From NCBI RefSeq assembly GCF_001375515.1, contig NZ_CTDX01000016.1, positions 594,942 through 658,941 on the forward strand: DNA of 64,000 nucleotides. Reading direction: 5' to 3'. This document shows positions 34,078-43,416 of this stretch, one piece after another. The notes under the pieces were generated by a model, which saw only the letters and a list, made by a program, of their open reading frames with translations, was not told the DNA's origin and did not search any database. The translations under genes were made by a program, and so were the position numbers. The first letter of the stretch is position 1. Every line of letters begins with the position of its first letter. The DNA comes from Bacillus kwashiorkori. GTDB lineage: Bacteria; Bacillota; Bacilli; Bacillales; Caldibacillaceae.

Positions 34078-34209
34078 CTATTTTGTGTTTTTCTTTTTAG
34101 CGGCATTTTCTAGTTTAGTTTTCGGGTCTTCTGTCATCGTCCCGTCTTGACCAAAACCTTGAGGATTTACACCTGGTGCTTTAGTGCCTCGATTTTTCAC
34201 TTTACCCAC
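34078..34209 (-). CDS. sspL: Small acid-soluble spore protein L
   Basis: 43 residues starting at GTG 34209 behind GGAGGTGG. The central GVNPQGFGQDGTMTEDPKTKLENAAKKK has the SspL pattern (GVTPQG...DPKTELE.RAKK). Minor spore-core protein made in the forespore. Its location between ypcP and the RNase H-like gene is the same as in B. subtilis. A clear sigma-G promoter was not found for it in the upstream 100 bases. Confidence 0.85.
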   Translation of the reverse strand: MGKVKNRGTKAPGVNPQGFGQDGTMTEDPKTKLENAAKKKNTK

Positions 34210-34350
34210 CTAACCACCTCCAATAAAAAGCTTTCCACAATAATATAGTTTTTATGTTTATGTCCGTTTGTCGAAATTTGAAAAAATGATGGAATTTTAT
34301 CGGTTGATAATGGTATGATTAAAGTGATTTTGAAAAGAGGATGGAGTAAA

Positions 34351-34626
34351 ATGAGTCATTATCACCATTCTGTTGGCGAGTATATACAGTTTTTGCAAAG
34401 TAAAGGCTTTCCTTTAAAAGAAGATGCTATCGGATTTATATATTTTGGTATGCAATTAACAGAGGCGTCGGAACTATTAGTAATTACTGCAATTGAGATC
34501 ACATTAAAAGCACAAAAACGATTCGACGGGAGCTTTTACTTAAGTCTATTAGAAAATATGAAGGCGGCTAATATTACTAATAAAAATGAAGCATATCAAT
34601 TTGCCAAAGAGAAAAATATTTTGTAA
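34351..34626 (+). CDS. DUF6123-like small protein
   Basis: 91 residues, starting at ATG 34351 behind AAAGAGGATGGAG. Helical; SVGEYIQFLQSKGFPLKEDAIGFIYFG and LTLKAQKRFDGSFYLSLLE-type segments agree, from memory, with the Bacillaceae DUF6123 family. An upstream ATG at 34315 in frame lacks a ribosome site. Cytosolic; role unknown. Followed by a terminator. Confidence 0.65.
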   Translation: MSHYHHSVGEYIQFLQSKGFPLKEDAIGFIYFGMQLTEASELLVITAIEITLKAQKRFDGSFYLSLLENMKAANITNKNEAYQFAKEKNIL

Positions 34627-34636
34627 CAATGTACTA

Positions 34637-34664
34637 AAATTGGGTTTTTAATCCCAATTTTTTT
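34637..34664 (+). terminator. Terminator after the DUF6123-like gene
   Basis: AAATTGGG / CCCAATTT stem with an 8-base loop and seven T residues. Confidence 0.8.
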
Positions 34665-34749
34665 ATTTTTACCAAATATTTATATAAATAAACGAAGCAA
34701 CGGCTATAATAATAAATAGGAAATAAGACATTAGAAATGGGGTTATCTA

Positions 34750-35409
34750 ATGCAATTTAAAATCACTTGGAATTATATACATAAACGTTTAACAACAAGT
34801 TTTCTGTCTGACTGGATTCCTGATCAAGACATCTTACCTATTATTGAAGATATAGAGAATACGGGTCGAGTGAAGGAAATGATAATTGAAGACGAAACAG
34901 GGGTAAAATGGACGAAGAAAGATTTGAAAAAATTGTTAGTACAATTAAAAGGGGAACCTGACAATATAATTATTTATTTTGATGGTAATTATGAAAAACA
35001 TACAGCAATTGCTGGGATAGGTGTTGTTATATACTATAAACTTGGAAATGAATATTACAGAAAGCGGATAAATGCTCGTCTAGAACAACTCAATTCAAAT
35101 AATGAAGCAGAATATGCTGCATTGTATTTTGCATTGGAACAGCTAGAAATGGAAAAAATAAAAGGGAAAAAGGTGAAAATTAACGGGGATAGTCAAGGCT
35201 TGTTAAAGCAGTTAATGGATGAATGGCCTTGCTATGAGGAGAATCTTAATCGTTGGCTAGATCGAATAGAAGACAAAATAAAGTGGTTAAACTTATACCC
35301 AACATTTGAAATCATTGGCCGGAATAATAATAAAGAGGCACATAAATTAGCGAGTCAAGCTATTGAAAATATTATAATTGAAAGTACTCAGGAGATTAAC
35401 GGTTATTAA
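34750..35409 (+). CDS. RNase H-like domain protein (YpdQ/YpeP type)
   Basis: 219 residues. An N-terminal ~75-residue region of its own, then a type 1 RNase H fold: IIIYFDGN (first Asp), NNEAEYAALYFAL (Glu), INGDSQGLLKQL (second Asp). The fourth acidic position, normally D in NxxAD, is H here (NNNKEAHKLAS). Many small RNase H-like proteins with AHxLA exist, so activity is uncertain. In B. subtilis the corresponding gene is split as ypdQ/ypeP, as I remember it. It is followed 18 bases later by a small zinc-finger gene. Confidence 0.85.
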   Translation: MQFKITWNYIHKRLTTSFLSDWIPDQDILPIIEDIENTGRVKEMIIEDETGVKWTKKDLKKLLVQLKGEPDNIIIYFDGNYEKHTAIAGIGVVIYYKLGNEYYRKRINARLEQLNSNNEAEYAALYFALEQLEMEKIKGKKVKINGDSQGLLKQLMDEWPCYEENLNRWLDRIEDKIKWLNLYPTFEIIGRNNNKEAHKLASQAIENIIIESTQEINGY

Positions 35410-35427
35410 AAGAGAGGGTTAGGAATA

Positions 35428-35604
35428 ATGGGTAGGAATAATCAATTACTAACCGAGGTAAATAAATTGTTATCGACTTACTGTGACGGTTGTTTCGTAC
35501 ACAGGCAACTGAGAAAGGAATATGGTCGGAGAAGTGCACATCATTTTTGTATTAATAAATGTACAGTCGGGAATCATTTGCGAAAGCTTGGGAACCAATT
35601 ATAA
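35428..35604 (+). CDS. Small zinc-finger protein (YpeQ-like)
   Basis: 58 residues with four cysteines in the arrangement C-X2-C ... C-X3-C (TYCDGCFVHRQ, FCINKCTVG) plus histidines, which suggests a zinc site. Position after the RNase H-like gene and length suggest B. subtilis ypeQ, but this is from memory. It has a weak ribosome site (GGTTAGGA) and a terminator two bases after the stop. Confidence 0.65.
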   Translation: MGRNNQLLTEVNKLLSTYCDGCFVHRQLRKEYGRRSAHHFCINKCTVGNHLRKLGNQL

Positions 35605-35605
35605 A

Positions 35606-35632
35606 GGCTGGTATCATTAAATACCAGCCTCA
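35606..35632. terminator. Bidirectional terminator (zinc-finger gene / cspD)
   Basis: A perfect 9-bp stem GGCTGGTAT / ATACCAGCC with a 6-base loop. Confidence 0.8.
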
Positions 35633-35668
35633 TTAATTTTTTATCATATTCATATAATTATATGCAAA

Positions 35669-35869
35669 TTATAATTTGACAACGTTTGCAGCTTGAGGTC
35701 CACGATTTCCTTCAACGACTTCGAAAGATACTTCTTGACCTTCTTCTAATGATTTGTATCCATCACCTTGAATAGCAGTGTAATGTACAAATACATCATC
35801 GCCACCTTCTACTTCAATAAATCCATAACCTTTTTCATTGTTAAACCATTTTACTTTACCGTTTTGCAT
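35669..35869 (-). CDS. cspD: Cold-shock protein
   Basis: 66 residues. RNP1 (KGYGFIEV) and RNP2 (DVFVHY) of the nucleic-acid-binding cold-shock domain are complete, and the ends [14 protein letters not shown] and [10 protein letters not shown] are typical. It is an RNA chaperone that melts mRNA structure at low temperature. The start is at 35869 behind AGGAGGAAAAAA; the frame stays open upstream. The long intergenic region behind it may hold a cold-shock leader. Called cspD rather than cspB/C by position. Confidence 0.93.
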   Translation of the reverse strand: MQNGKVKWFNNEKGYGFIEVEGGDDVFVHYTAIQGDGYKSLEEGQEVSFEVVEGNRGPQAANVVKL

Positions 35870-36093
35870 GTTTTTTCCTCCTAAACTTCTCTGACACACT
35901 GTGTCTATAAAAATTTTCAAATCAGAAAACTAGTCTCTTAAAAAGCAAAATTTACCGTTTTTCTGATTTACTTAAATATACAATAACGGAAATTGGTAGT
36001 CAAGATAATTATCGAGTGTTCAAAAAAATTTACAATTAAAGTAATTGTTCATTAATTTCTTTATTCAACAAGAATAGCTGTCGCTTATCTTGT

Positions 36094-36244
36094 CTGTAGT
36101 ATATAACTATAGTACAATTGTAAATACTACAGTTCATTTACCCGCACTAACAGGCAGTAGCCTCCCGCTTTATTTTAAAGATGAATGAGTAAGTTGCCGA
36201 TATTGTAGCTCGATACTTAATTAGTATCACTACATTTAAGCGGG
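36094..36244. repeat. Structured intergenic element upstream of mntR
   Basis: The 500-base region between cspD and mntR has no gene. It contains a perfect 9-bp repeat CTGTAGTAT (36094) / ATACTACAG (36124), a GGC/GCC mini-hairpin in CAGGCAGTAGCCT, CCCGCTT (36164-36170) pairing with AAGCGGG (36238-36244), and an inner GATACT / AGTATC hairpin. It may be a dispersed repeat or small mobile element, or a structured leader for mntR. Confidence 0.45.
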
Positions 36245-36370
36245 AAAGGAGTATATTAATAAAACGTTTGTCTTTTTAGCCTACACAAATATGGTGGAAT
36301 TTCGTTCACTGATGAAAATTCGTTTTATATCATGTTTAGTGATTGTTATTATTTTTTTGGAGGAGAAAAA

Positions 36371-36799
36371 ATGCCAACACCTACACCAAGTATGGAAGAT
36401 TATATTGAACAAATTTACATATTAATTGAGAATAAAGGATATGCACGGGTTTCTGATATTGCAGAATTACTATCTGTCCATCCATCATCGGTTACAAAAA
36501 TGGTACAAAAGCTTGATAAGAGTGAATATTTGATTTATGAAAAATATCGTGGGCTAGTTTTAACACCTAAAGGGAAAAAGATCGGTAAACGGTTAGTATA
36601 TCGTCATGATTTATTAGAAGAGTTTTTAAAGCTGATTGGTGTAAAGGAAGAAAATATATACAAGGACGTAGAAGGGATTGAGCATCACTTAAGCTGGAAT
36701 GCAATAGATCGAATCGGTGATGTTGTTCAATATTTCACTGATCAACCAGAGCGTTTAAAAGAGTTACATAGCTATCAAACGAAAGAAGAAGAAGAGTAG
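36371..36799 (+). CDS. mntR: Manganese-responsive repressor MntR
   Basis: 142 residues, the B. subtilis length. DtxR family: winged helix ([42 protein letters not shown]) and dimerisation/metal domain with the Mn ligands (Asp and Glu of MEDYIEQIY, His of [10 protein letters not shown], Glu-Glu-His-His in [10 protein letters not shown]). It represses Mn uptake genes when Mn is high. ATG 36371 follows TTGGAGGAG; the frame is open 13 codons upstream. No MntR box was recognised nearby. Confidence 0.95.
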   Translation: MPTPTPSMEDYIEQIYILIENKGYARVSDIAELLSVHPSSVTKMVQKLDKSEYLIYEKYRGLVLTPKGKKIGKRLVYRHDLLEEFLKLIGVKEENIYKDVEGIEHHLSWNAIDRIGDVVQYFTDQPERLKELHSYQTKEEEE

Positions 36800-36820
36800 C
36801 AACTGTACTCTTCTTTTAAT
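36789..36820 (+). terminator. Terminator overlapping the mntR 3' end
   Basis: AAGAAGAGTA / TACTCTTCTT stem with a 7-base loop; the left arm includes the last mntR codons and its stop. Confidence 0.75.
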
Positions 36821-36916
36821 TGTGTTTGTTTTCTTTTCATGTCTAATTAAACATCGCATGTTTGAAATGAATGAACGGTTTGTTGTGCCTACTCGAAAGA
36901 TCTGATCAGGAAAAGC

Positions 36917-37135
36917 TTAATGGATAGTCGGTAAATCTGCTAAAGAATATTCGTCATTCATTTGTGTGATTTTAGGAAGTTCTGTATCGTTTTCTTCAAT
37001 TACTTGCACACCTTGAATTAACCCTGCTTGAATATCATGTAAAGCTTTTCTATAGGATATTACTCTCCCAGACGATGTTTGAAAACTAATAATCTCACCT
37101 TTGTAATTGCGATCTGCGGCAACTATTTCTTCCAT
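36917..37135 (-). CDS. DUF3892-type small protein
   Basis: 72 residues. EEIVAADRNYKGEIISFQTSSGRVISYRKALHDIQAGLIQGVQVI has the pattern of the DUF3892 family (small beta/helical cytosolic proteins, some called YmzA-like). It has an AGGAGGGAAG ribosome site. The gene is alone on the minus strand between mntR and the AIM24 gene. Role unknown. Confidence 0.75.
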   Translation of the reverse strand: MEEIVAADRNYKGEIISFQTSSGRVISYRKALHDIQAGLIQGVQVIEENDTELPKITQMNDEYSLADLPTIH

Positions 37136-37371
37136 TTTCTTCCCTCCTTACTACTATTCTCCCCGATAGGTAACTTTTTACCCGTAATAATTGCATCCAT
37201 TTCAACAAATTGTTTAATAGGAATAACAAAATTTAAAAGGAATGTAAATGGTCGATGAAGAATAAGGATATACAAGCATAGAAATGATCGCAATTTAACT
37301 ATTAAGATGGCGATTAAATTATAGTGTAGGGATTGAAAATACTGAAAATTTTAATATAAAGGCGGGGTAAA

Positions 37372-38061
37372 ATGGAGAAATTTTCTATTGAACAATTTGT
37401 TAATCAAACGCAACAATCAGAGAAAGGTCAAGGTCTATTTGAGTTAGAAACAGAGAGGGTACTGGAAATTAATTTAACTGGTGAAGTTTGGGCGAAAATG
37501 GGGACCATGATATCTTATCGTGGTGAAATGAAATTTGAGCGCGAAGGAATATTAGAACACGGTATTGGAAAATTATTTAAAAAGGCGTTCACTGGTGAAG
37601 GTACATCATTAATGAAAGCAAGGGGCAACGGAAAACTATATTTAGCTGATCAAGGGAAAAAAATTTCAGTTCTCCATCTGAATAACCAATCGATATATGT
37701 AAATGGAAATGATCTTTTAGCATTTGAAAAACAATTGGACTGGGATATTAAATTGATGCGCCGTGTTGCTGGGATGTTAGCCGGGGGTATATTTAATGTA
37801 AAAGTAGAAGGTACTGGACTCGTCGCAATTACCTCGCATTATGAGCCACTAACATTAGTAGTATCAAGGAATTCACCAGTTTATACTGATCCAAATGCAA
37901 CGGTTGCTTGGTCTGGAAATTTACAGCCGGAATTTGTTACAGACATATCATTCAAAACATTTATTGGTAGAGGCAGTGGTGAATCGGTACAAATGAAATT
38001 TTCTGGAGAAGGTTTTGTCGTTGTGCAACCTTTTGAGGAAATATATCGTGTTGATGAATAA
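37372..38061 (+). CDS. AIM24 family protein
   Basis: 229 residues of repeated beta strands. Family marks are AKMGTMISYRGEMKFER, EGTSLMKARGNGKLYLAD, VNGNDLLAFE, GGIFNVKVEGTGLVAITSHYEPLTL and SVQMKFSGEGFVVVQPFEE. AIM24-type proteins occur widely; a related yeast protein is mitochondrial, but the bacterial role is unknown. Single gene behind GGCGGGG, with a terminator after it. Confidence 0.88.
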   Translation: MEKFSIEQFVNQTQQSEKGQGLFELETERVLEINLTGEVWAKMGTMISYRGEMKFEREGILEHGIGKLFKKAFTGEGTSLMKARGNGKLYLADQGKKISVLHLNNQSIYVNGNDLLAFEKQLDWDIKLMRRVAGMLAGGIFNVKVEGTGLVAITSHYEPLTLVVSRNSPVYTDPNATVAWSGNLQPEFVTDISFKTFIGRGSGESVQMKFSGEGFVVVQPFEEIYRVDE

Positions 38062-38076
38062 TGAACGAATAATCTA

Positions 38077-38108
38077 GGTCAGCCACGGGTTGGCCATTTC
38101 TTTTTTTA
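38077..38108 (+). terminator. Terminator after the AIM24 gene
   Basis: GGTCAGCC / GGTTGGCC stem with a 3-base loop, then ATTTCTTTTTTT. Confidence 0.7.
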
Positions 38109-38268
38109 AGTATCATTAAATAATGAAAGAACAAGTTTAATCACTCTGCAAACTAACGAACTATTGATAGATTGCACAATATAAATTTTGTTTGATAAAA
38201 AACCAGATTTTTCTCACTAAAAAATGGTAAAATAGAGAAGAAAGCTTATAGAGAAATGAGGGACTCCA

Positions 38269-39972
38269 TTGACTGTAAAAAAAAGCGGAAAAATATTATC
38301 AGATATTGAGATAGCACAACAAGCTAAGTTACAACCTATCGGTGAGATTGCAGCTAGCTTAAATATAAAGGAAGATGATTTGGAAACTTACGGAAAATAT
38401 AAAGCTAAATTACCCCTCTCCATAGCTTCCGAGCAAAAGCACAAACAAGATGGCAATTTAATTTTAGTAACATCCATCAATCCTACAACTGCTGGTGAAG
38501 GAAAATCGACAGTAACAGTAGGATTAGGGGACGCTTTAAATGCTTTAGGTAAAAAAACAGTATTAGCTTTACGTGAACCATCTCTTGGACCAACTATGGG
38601 TATAAAAGGCGGTGCTTGTGGTGGAGGCTATGCACAAGTTGTACCAATGGAAGATATTAACCTTCATTTCACAGGTGATTTGCATGCAATTACAGCTGCC
38701 AATAATGCTTTAAGCGCTTTTATAGATAATCATATTTATCACGGCAACGAATTAAATATTAACCCGAAAAAGATACTGTGGAAGCGTGCATTAGATATTA
38801 ATGATCGTTCGCTACGCAATTCAGTTATTGGACTTGGCGGGGTTAATGACGGAATTCCGCGTGAAGAACATTTTGATATTACCGCCGCATCAGAAATGAT
38901 GGCATTATTTTGTTTAGCAGAAAATTTACATGATTTAAAGGAAAAAATTAGTAAAATTGTTGTTGCATACAATATACATAATGAACCTGTCACAGTAAGT
39001 GATTTACAAGTAGCTGGAGCTCTTACCTTATTATTGAAAGATGCCATTAAACCAAATCTCGTTCAGACGTTAGAACATACGCCAGCAATTATTTCTGGTG
39101 GTCCATTTGCTAACATTGCTCATGGATGTAATAGTTTAATTGCTACGAAAACTGCTTTAAAATTAGCAGATTATGTTGTAACGGAAGCAGGCTTTGGAGC
39201 AGATTTAGGTGCAGAGAAATTTTTCGATATTAAATGTCAAATAGGTAATTTAAAACCAGCTGCCACAGTAATTGTTGCCACTATTCGTGCCCTCAAATTA
39301 CATGGTGGAGTAACAAAAGATATGCTCCATAATAAAAATATTGATGCTCTAAAAACTGGTTTTGCCAATTTGCAAAGACATATTGAAACAATTAAACAAT
39401 TTGGCGTGCCATTTATTGTCGCTTTAAATAAGTTTATCACTGATACGGAAGAAGAAATAATCGCCTTTCAAACTATATGTGAAGAAAATGGAATTCCGTG
39501 GGCGTTAACAGAAGTATGGGAAAAAGGAAGTCCAGGTGGCATAGATTTAGCAGAAAATGTAATTAAGATTGTTGAAAATACCGATTACTCCGTTCATTCT
39601 TTTAAACCTGTATATTCATTTTCTGATTCTATCGAGGATAAATTATTGAAGGTTGTTCAAAAGGTCTATGGTGGAAAAGGAATAGAGCTCACTTCAAAAG
39701 CAAAAAAACAACTAAAGGTAATAGAAGAAAATGGTTGGGGAAATTTGCCTATTTGTATTGCTAAAACGCAGTACTCTTTATCGGACCAACCTCAGCTATT
39801 AGGAAGACCGGAAAACTTTACTATTACTATTCGCGAGTTTAAGCCACAACTTGGTGCAGGTTTTATCGTCGCATTGACAGGTGATATGATGACAATGCCA
39901 GGATTGCCAAAGAAACCCGCTGCTTTGCAAATGGATATGGATGACAATGGACAAGTAACAGGGCTTTTTTAA
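38269..39972 (+). CDS. fhs: Formate--tetrahydrofolate ligase
   Basis: 567 residues. It makes 10-formyl-THF from formate, THF and ATP for purine and fMet synthesis. P-loop [65 protein letters not shown] and [24 protein letters not shown] are all present, so the enzyme looks intact. The start is TTG 38269 behind ATGAGGGA. It stands alone. A TAAAAT -10-like box is 45 bases upstream. B. subtilis 168 lacks this gene, so it is a local difference from that genome. Confidence 0.95.
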   Translation: MTVKKSGKILSDIEIAQQAKLQPIGEIAASLNIKEDDLETYGKYKAKLPLSIASEQKHKQDGNLILVTSINPTTAGEGKSTVTVGLGDALNALGKKTVLALREPSLGPTMGIKGGACGGGYAQVVPMEDINLHFTGDLHAITAANNALSAFIDNHIYHGNELNINPKKILWKRALDINDRSLRNSVIGLGGVNDGIPREEHFDITAASEMMALFCLAENLHDLKEKISKIVVAYNIHNEPVTVSDLQVAGALTLLLKDAIKPNLVQTLEHTPAIISGGPFANIAHGCNSLIATKTALKLADYVVTEAGFGADLGAEKFFDIKCQIGNLKPAATVIVATIRALKLHGGVTKDMLHNKNIDALKTGFANLQRHIETIKQFGVPFIVALNKFITDTEEEIIAFQTICEENGIPWALTEVWEKGSPGGIDLAENVIKIVENTDYSVHSFKPVYSFSDSIEDKLLKVVQKVYGGKGIELTSKAKKQLKVIEENGWGNLPICIAKTQYSLSDQPQLLGRPENFTITIREFKPQLGAGFIVALTGDMMTMPGLPKKPAALQMDMDDNGQVTGLF

Positions 39973-40149
39973 TAATAATTCGGATATTCAATATTTATAA
40001 TTTCTAAGTGGCAATTACAAAATAGTTTGTAAATAGTTTCTTATACAAAATAATATGTTTCGCTTTCCTTGCCACTATCGGTGAAATGCGGGAATCACTC
40101 CGATATTCAATGAACAAAAATAACTCAGCCGAATAAAGAGGTAGATGAA

Positions 40150-40668
40150 ATGTTTGATCCAACCGCATATGAAAATTTAAAAGTCGTTTTAGAGGGAAAT
40201 GTATATGATTTCGATTTAGAAGGAAAAATTGTTGTAATAGAGCGAAACGACATTGTTAATTTAGCAGATTTATCCCGCTCTTTTACGATAACTTATCGGA
40301 TTAATAATGAGTTTAGGACATATACGGAAACAAAAATTGAACTTTTTTCATCCTTTAAACAACAAGCTTCTGAGTGGTATTCCTTAAAAGAAGAAGCGGG
40401 TGCAAATTTAAAGCTTTATTATTATATTCATCACCCGTTAAACGAGATATTAGAGAAACGAGTATTGAAATTTATTAAGCAAAAATATATGAGAGATTTT
40501 ACAATGGAGTCATGTAAATTAATTTATTCGGATCAGACAATAAATTATCGTTACGTATTAGAAAAAAACTACTTATTGACAGAAGATAAAATTGATGAAA
40601 TCACCAATTTTGTTGTTGACACGACAACATTCAGTACGGAACTAGAAGAAATGATATTAAAAAAATAA
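40150..40668 (+). CDS. Unrecognised cytosolic protein
   Basis: 172 residues behind GAGGTAGATGAA. Mixed alpha/beta, acidic, no signal peptide or membrane helix, one cysteine. I do not recognise the family. It lies between fhs and an HD-hydrolase gene; a terminator follows, so it is its own unit. The intergenic region before it carries two near-identical 12-mers ((C/G)GATATTCAAT types at about 39981 and 40100), of unknown meaning. Confidence 0.6.
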   Translation: MFDPTAYENLKVVLEGNVYDFDLEGKIVVIERNDIVNLADLSRSFTITYRINNEFRTYTETKIELFSSFKQQASEWYSLKEEAGANLKLYYYIHHPLNEILEKRVLKFIKQKYMRDFTMESCKLIYSDQTINYRYVLEKNYLLTEDKIDEITNFVVDTTTFSTELEEMILKK

Positions 40669-40708
40669 AGTTATAAATGATAAAAACTTGCATTTTTTAA
40701 ATGTTTCT

Positions 40709-40736
40709 GGGACTGTTCCTTACAGTTCCTTTTTTA
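40709..40736 (+). terminator. Terminator after the unrecognised gene
   Basis: GGGACTGT / ACAGTTCC stem with a 5-base loop and seven T residues. Confidence 0.75.
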
Positions 40737-40867
40737 TTGAAAAGTGTGAGAACTTACCTACATCCAAAATTATTTATTTTAAATATGTCATAAACATATT
40801 GGCTCAAACATAGAAGATAACCTTTATTACTTTTTATGTTAAAATTAAGTTTCAAGGGGTGATCTGG

Positions 40868-41509
40868 ATGAACAAGATTATTCAGCAGACGAAGGAATTT
40901 GTTAAAATAGAGTTTGCTACGGACTCCACTGGCCATGATTGGCATCATATGGAACGTGTTTGGAAAAATGCAAAGCAGCTAGCGAAATTGGAAAACGTAG
41001 GCGACCCCTTTATTATTGAAATGGGTGCCTTGTTGCATGATATATTAGATGTAAAACGTAGTAACGCTGAAAATAATAAAACACGTTTCAACAAATTTTT
41101 AACTAATTTGCCAATATCGAATGATAAAAAAAAGAAAATCATCGATATAATTCAATCGATTTCTTATAACGGTGGTCATGAAAAAAACATCGAACTGATG
41201 GAAGCGAAAATTGTCCGGGATGCCGACCGCCTTGATGCGCTTGGAGCGATTGGAATTGCTCGCACCTTCGCTTATGGAGGGGCAAAAGGACAATTAATCT
41301 ATGATCCGACAATACTACGAAGAACGGAAATTTCTGAGTTAGATTACCGGAACGGAGTAACAACATCAATTAATCATTTTTATGAAAAATTGTTAAAGTT
41401 AAAGGATTTAATGCTTACAGAAAGTGGTAAAAAATTGGCGGCCGAGCGACATAAATTTTTAGTATTATACTTAGAGCAATTTTATAAAGAGTGGAATGGT
41501 GAAGGATGA
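40868..41509 (+). CDS. ypgQ: HD-domain phosphohydrolase (YpgQ)
   Basis: 213 residues. The metal-binding HD motif is complete: H in GHDWHHMERVW, HD in GALLHDILD, and D in VRDADRLDALGAIGIARTF. B. subtilis YpgQ is a nucleotide pyrophosphohydrolase or phosphatase of this type, acting in the cytosol. ATG 40868 fits AAGGGGTGATC. The stop overlaps the ABC-F start (ATGA, 41506-41509), so the two are translationally coupled. Confidence 0.88.
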   Translation: MNKIIQQTKEFVKIEFATDSTGHDWHHMERVWKNAKQLAKLENVGDPFIIEMGALLHDILDVKRSNAENNKTRFNKFLTNLPISNDKKKKIIDIIQSISYNGGHEKNIELMEAKIVRDADRLDALGAIGIARTFAYGGAKGQLIYDPTILRRTEISELDYRNGVTTSINHFYEKLLKLKDLMLTESGKKLAAERHKFLVLYLEQFYKEWNGEG

Positions 41510-43392
41510 AAATTTTATCTGTTAATGAATTGAAAAAGACTGTTGGAGAAAAGACTTTATTTCAACAATTAACTTTTTCAATTGCAGAGAAAGAACGAAT
41601 AGGGCTAATAGGTATTAATGGTACAGGAAAATCAACATTAATAAGGATTTTGGCAGAGAAAGATGACTACGATGAAGGTTCTATAGTGAAGCCTAATGAT
41701 TATACGATTGGCATACTAGAACAACATCCGCAATTAAATAATGAGTTAACTGTATTAGAACAACTTTTAACAGCAGATACGGAAATAAATCGTGTCATTA
41801 AGAGATATGAAAAATCACTAGTAGAACTTAATCAGGATCCTAATAATGATGCAATTCAACAACGGTATTTTAACTATCAGAAACAGATGGATGAATTAGC
41901 AGCATGGGATATTATTTCAAAGGCGAAAATGATTTTATCAAAGTTAGGAATCAACAATTTTCATGAAAAAATCGCCCATCTTTCTGGTGGCCAAAAAAAG
42001 CGGGTTGCCCTAGCAGAAACGTTAATGACAGAAGTAGACTTACTTTTATTAGATGAACCGACAAACCATCTAGATTATGAAATGATCGAATGGCTGCAAG
42101 ATGAACTAATGAAATATCCAAAATCGATTTTATTTATTACTCATGATCGCTATTTTTTAGATGCAGTGGCCAATCAAATTTTTGAATTGGCTAACGGTAC
42201 TATTTATGCTTATAAGGGGAACTATGAAAGCTACTTAGAAGCAAAAGCAAGTCGTGATGAGGAAACGCTCCGCAAAAGAGATAAGCTTGAAAATTTATAC
42301 CGGAGAGAGCTTGCTTGGATGAAAAGAGGAGCGAAGGCACGGTCTACAAAACAAAAGGCGAGAATTGATCGGTTTGAAATACTGGATGAAGAACTTAGTA
42401 ATAAAATCCACCGAGAAAAGCTAGACATGGATTTTTCTGGTTCAAGATTAGGGAAAGATGTTTTTGAAATAAAAAACGCCGTTAAGTCCTTCAAAAACAA
42501 AAAAATATTAATGAACTTTGATCTATTAATTAAACAAGGGGATCGTATCGGTATAGTCGGACAAAATGGTAGCGGTAAGTCAACATTATTAAATTTATTA
42601 GCTGGGAAACTAACATTAGATTCCGGTGAAATAAAAGTGGGGCAAACGGTGAAAATTGCTTATTATACGCAAGAATCTATCGACATGGATTTAAATAAGC
42701 GGATGATTGAATACTTAAAAGAAACAAAGGAAATGATTGCAACCTCCTCAGGCCAGTTGATCTCTGCAGCACAAATGTTAGAAAGGTTTTTATTCCCAAT
42801 GCATACTCACGGAACGCCCATCCGAAAATTATCAGGTGGGGAAAGACGGCGATTGTATTTATTAAAATTATTAATGGAAGAGCCGAATGTTCTTTTGCTG
42901 GATGAGCCGACTAATGACTTAGATACGGAAACCTTAACTATTTTAGAGGATTTTATTAGCCAGTTTAGCGGGGTAGTCATTACTGTTTCTCATGATCGCT
43001 ATTTTTTAGATAAGGTTTGTGAAACATTATTAGTTTTTAAAGGGAATGGTGTAATCGAGAAATATATCGGTTCCTTTTCCGACTATTTACAATCAGCAAA
43101 GGATAATCAACAATTTAAAGAGCAAACTCAACGAACAGGTAAAGATCAATTTGTGCAAGAACGAGTTACAAAGAAAAAAATGTCTTATATGGAAAAACGC
43201 GAATGGGAAACGATTGATAGTGATATAGCAAAAGTGGAAGAAAAACTAGCTGCTATTCAAGATGAAATGACAAGCACTGGTAGCGATTTTTCTAAACTTC
43301 AAAAGTTAATGGAAGAAGAGCAACAATTAAATGAACAATTAGAACAATTAATTGAAAGATGGTCCTATTTATCAGAGCTTGCAGAAAGCTAA
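41506..43392 (+). CDS. yfmR: ABC-F ATPase, Uup/YfmR type
   Basis: 628 residues with two ATPase halves and no membrane part. Walker A GINGTGKST and GQNGSGKST; signatures LSGGQKKRVALA and LSGGERRRLYLL; Walker B LLLLDEPTNHLD and VLLLDEPTNDLD. A C-terminal coiled coil (about 555-628, YMEKREWETIDSDIAKVEEKL) is the Uup/YfmR mark. ABC-F proteins bind the ribosome E site; YfmR helps at stalling sequences such as polyproline. The choice of YfmR among paralogues rests on length (629) and the coiled coil. Confidence 0.85.
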   Translation: MKILSVNELKKTVGEKTLFQQLTFSIAEKERIGLIGINGTGKSTLIRILAEKDDYDEGSIVKPNDYTIGILEQHPQLNNELTVLEQLLTADTEINRVIKRYEKSLVELNQDPNNDAIQQRYFNYQKQMDELAAWDIISKAKMILSKLGINNFHEKIAHLSGGQKKRVALAETLMTEVDLLLLDEPTNHLDYEMIEWLQDELMKYPKSILFITHDRYFLDAVANQIFELANGTIYAYKGNYESYLEAKASRDEETLRKRDKLENLYRRELAWMKRGAKARSTKQKARIDRFEILDEELSNKIHREKLDMDFSGSRLGKDVFEIKNAVKSFKNKKILMNFDLLIKQGDRIGIVGQNGSGKSTLLNLLAGKLTLDSGEIKVGQTVKIAYYTQESIDMDLNKRMIEYLKETKEMIATSSGQLISAAQMLERFLFPMHTHGTPIRKLSGGERRRLYLLKLLMEEPNVLLLDEPTNDLDTETLTILEDFISQFSGVVITVSHDRYFLDKVCETLLVFKGNGVIEKYIGSFSDYLQSAKDNQQFKEQTQRTGKDQFVQERVTKKKMSYMEKREWETIDSDIAKVEEKLAAIQDEMTSTGSDFSKLQKLMEEEQQLNEQLEQLIERWSYLSELAES

Positions 43393-43416
43393 TTTATATA
43401 CAAAGGGGAGAGGAAA

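Noticed and set aside
34210-34330. Sigma-G promoter for sspL
   Set aside because: No CATnnTA box at suitable spacing from a GNATR box was found, although one is expected.
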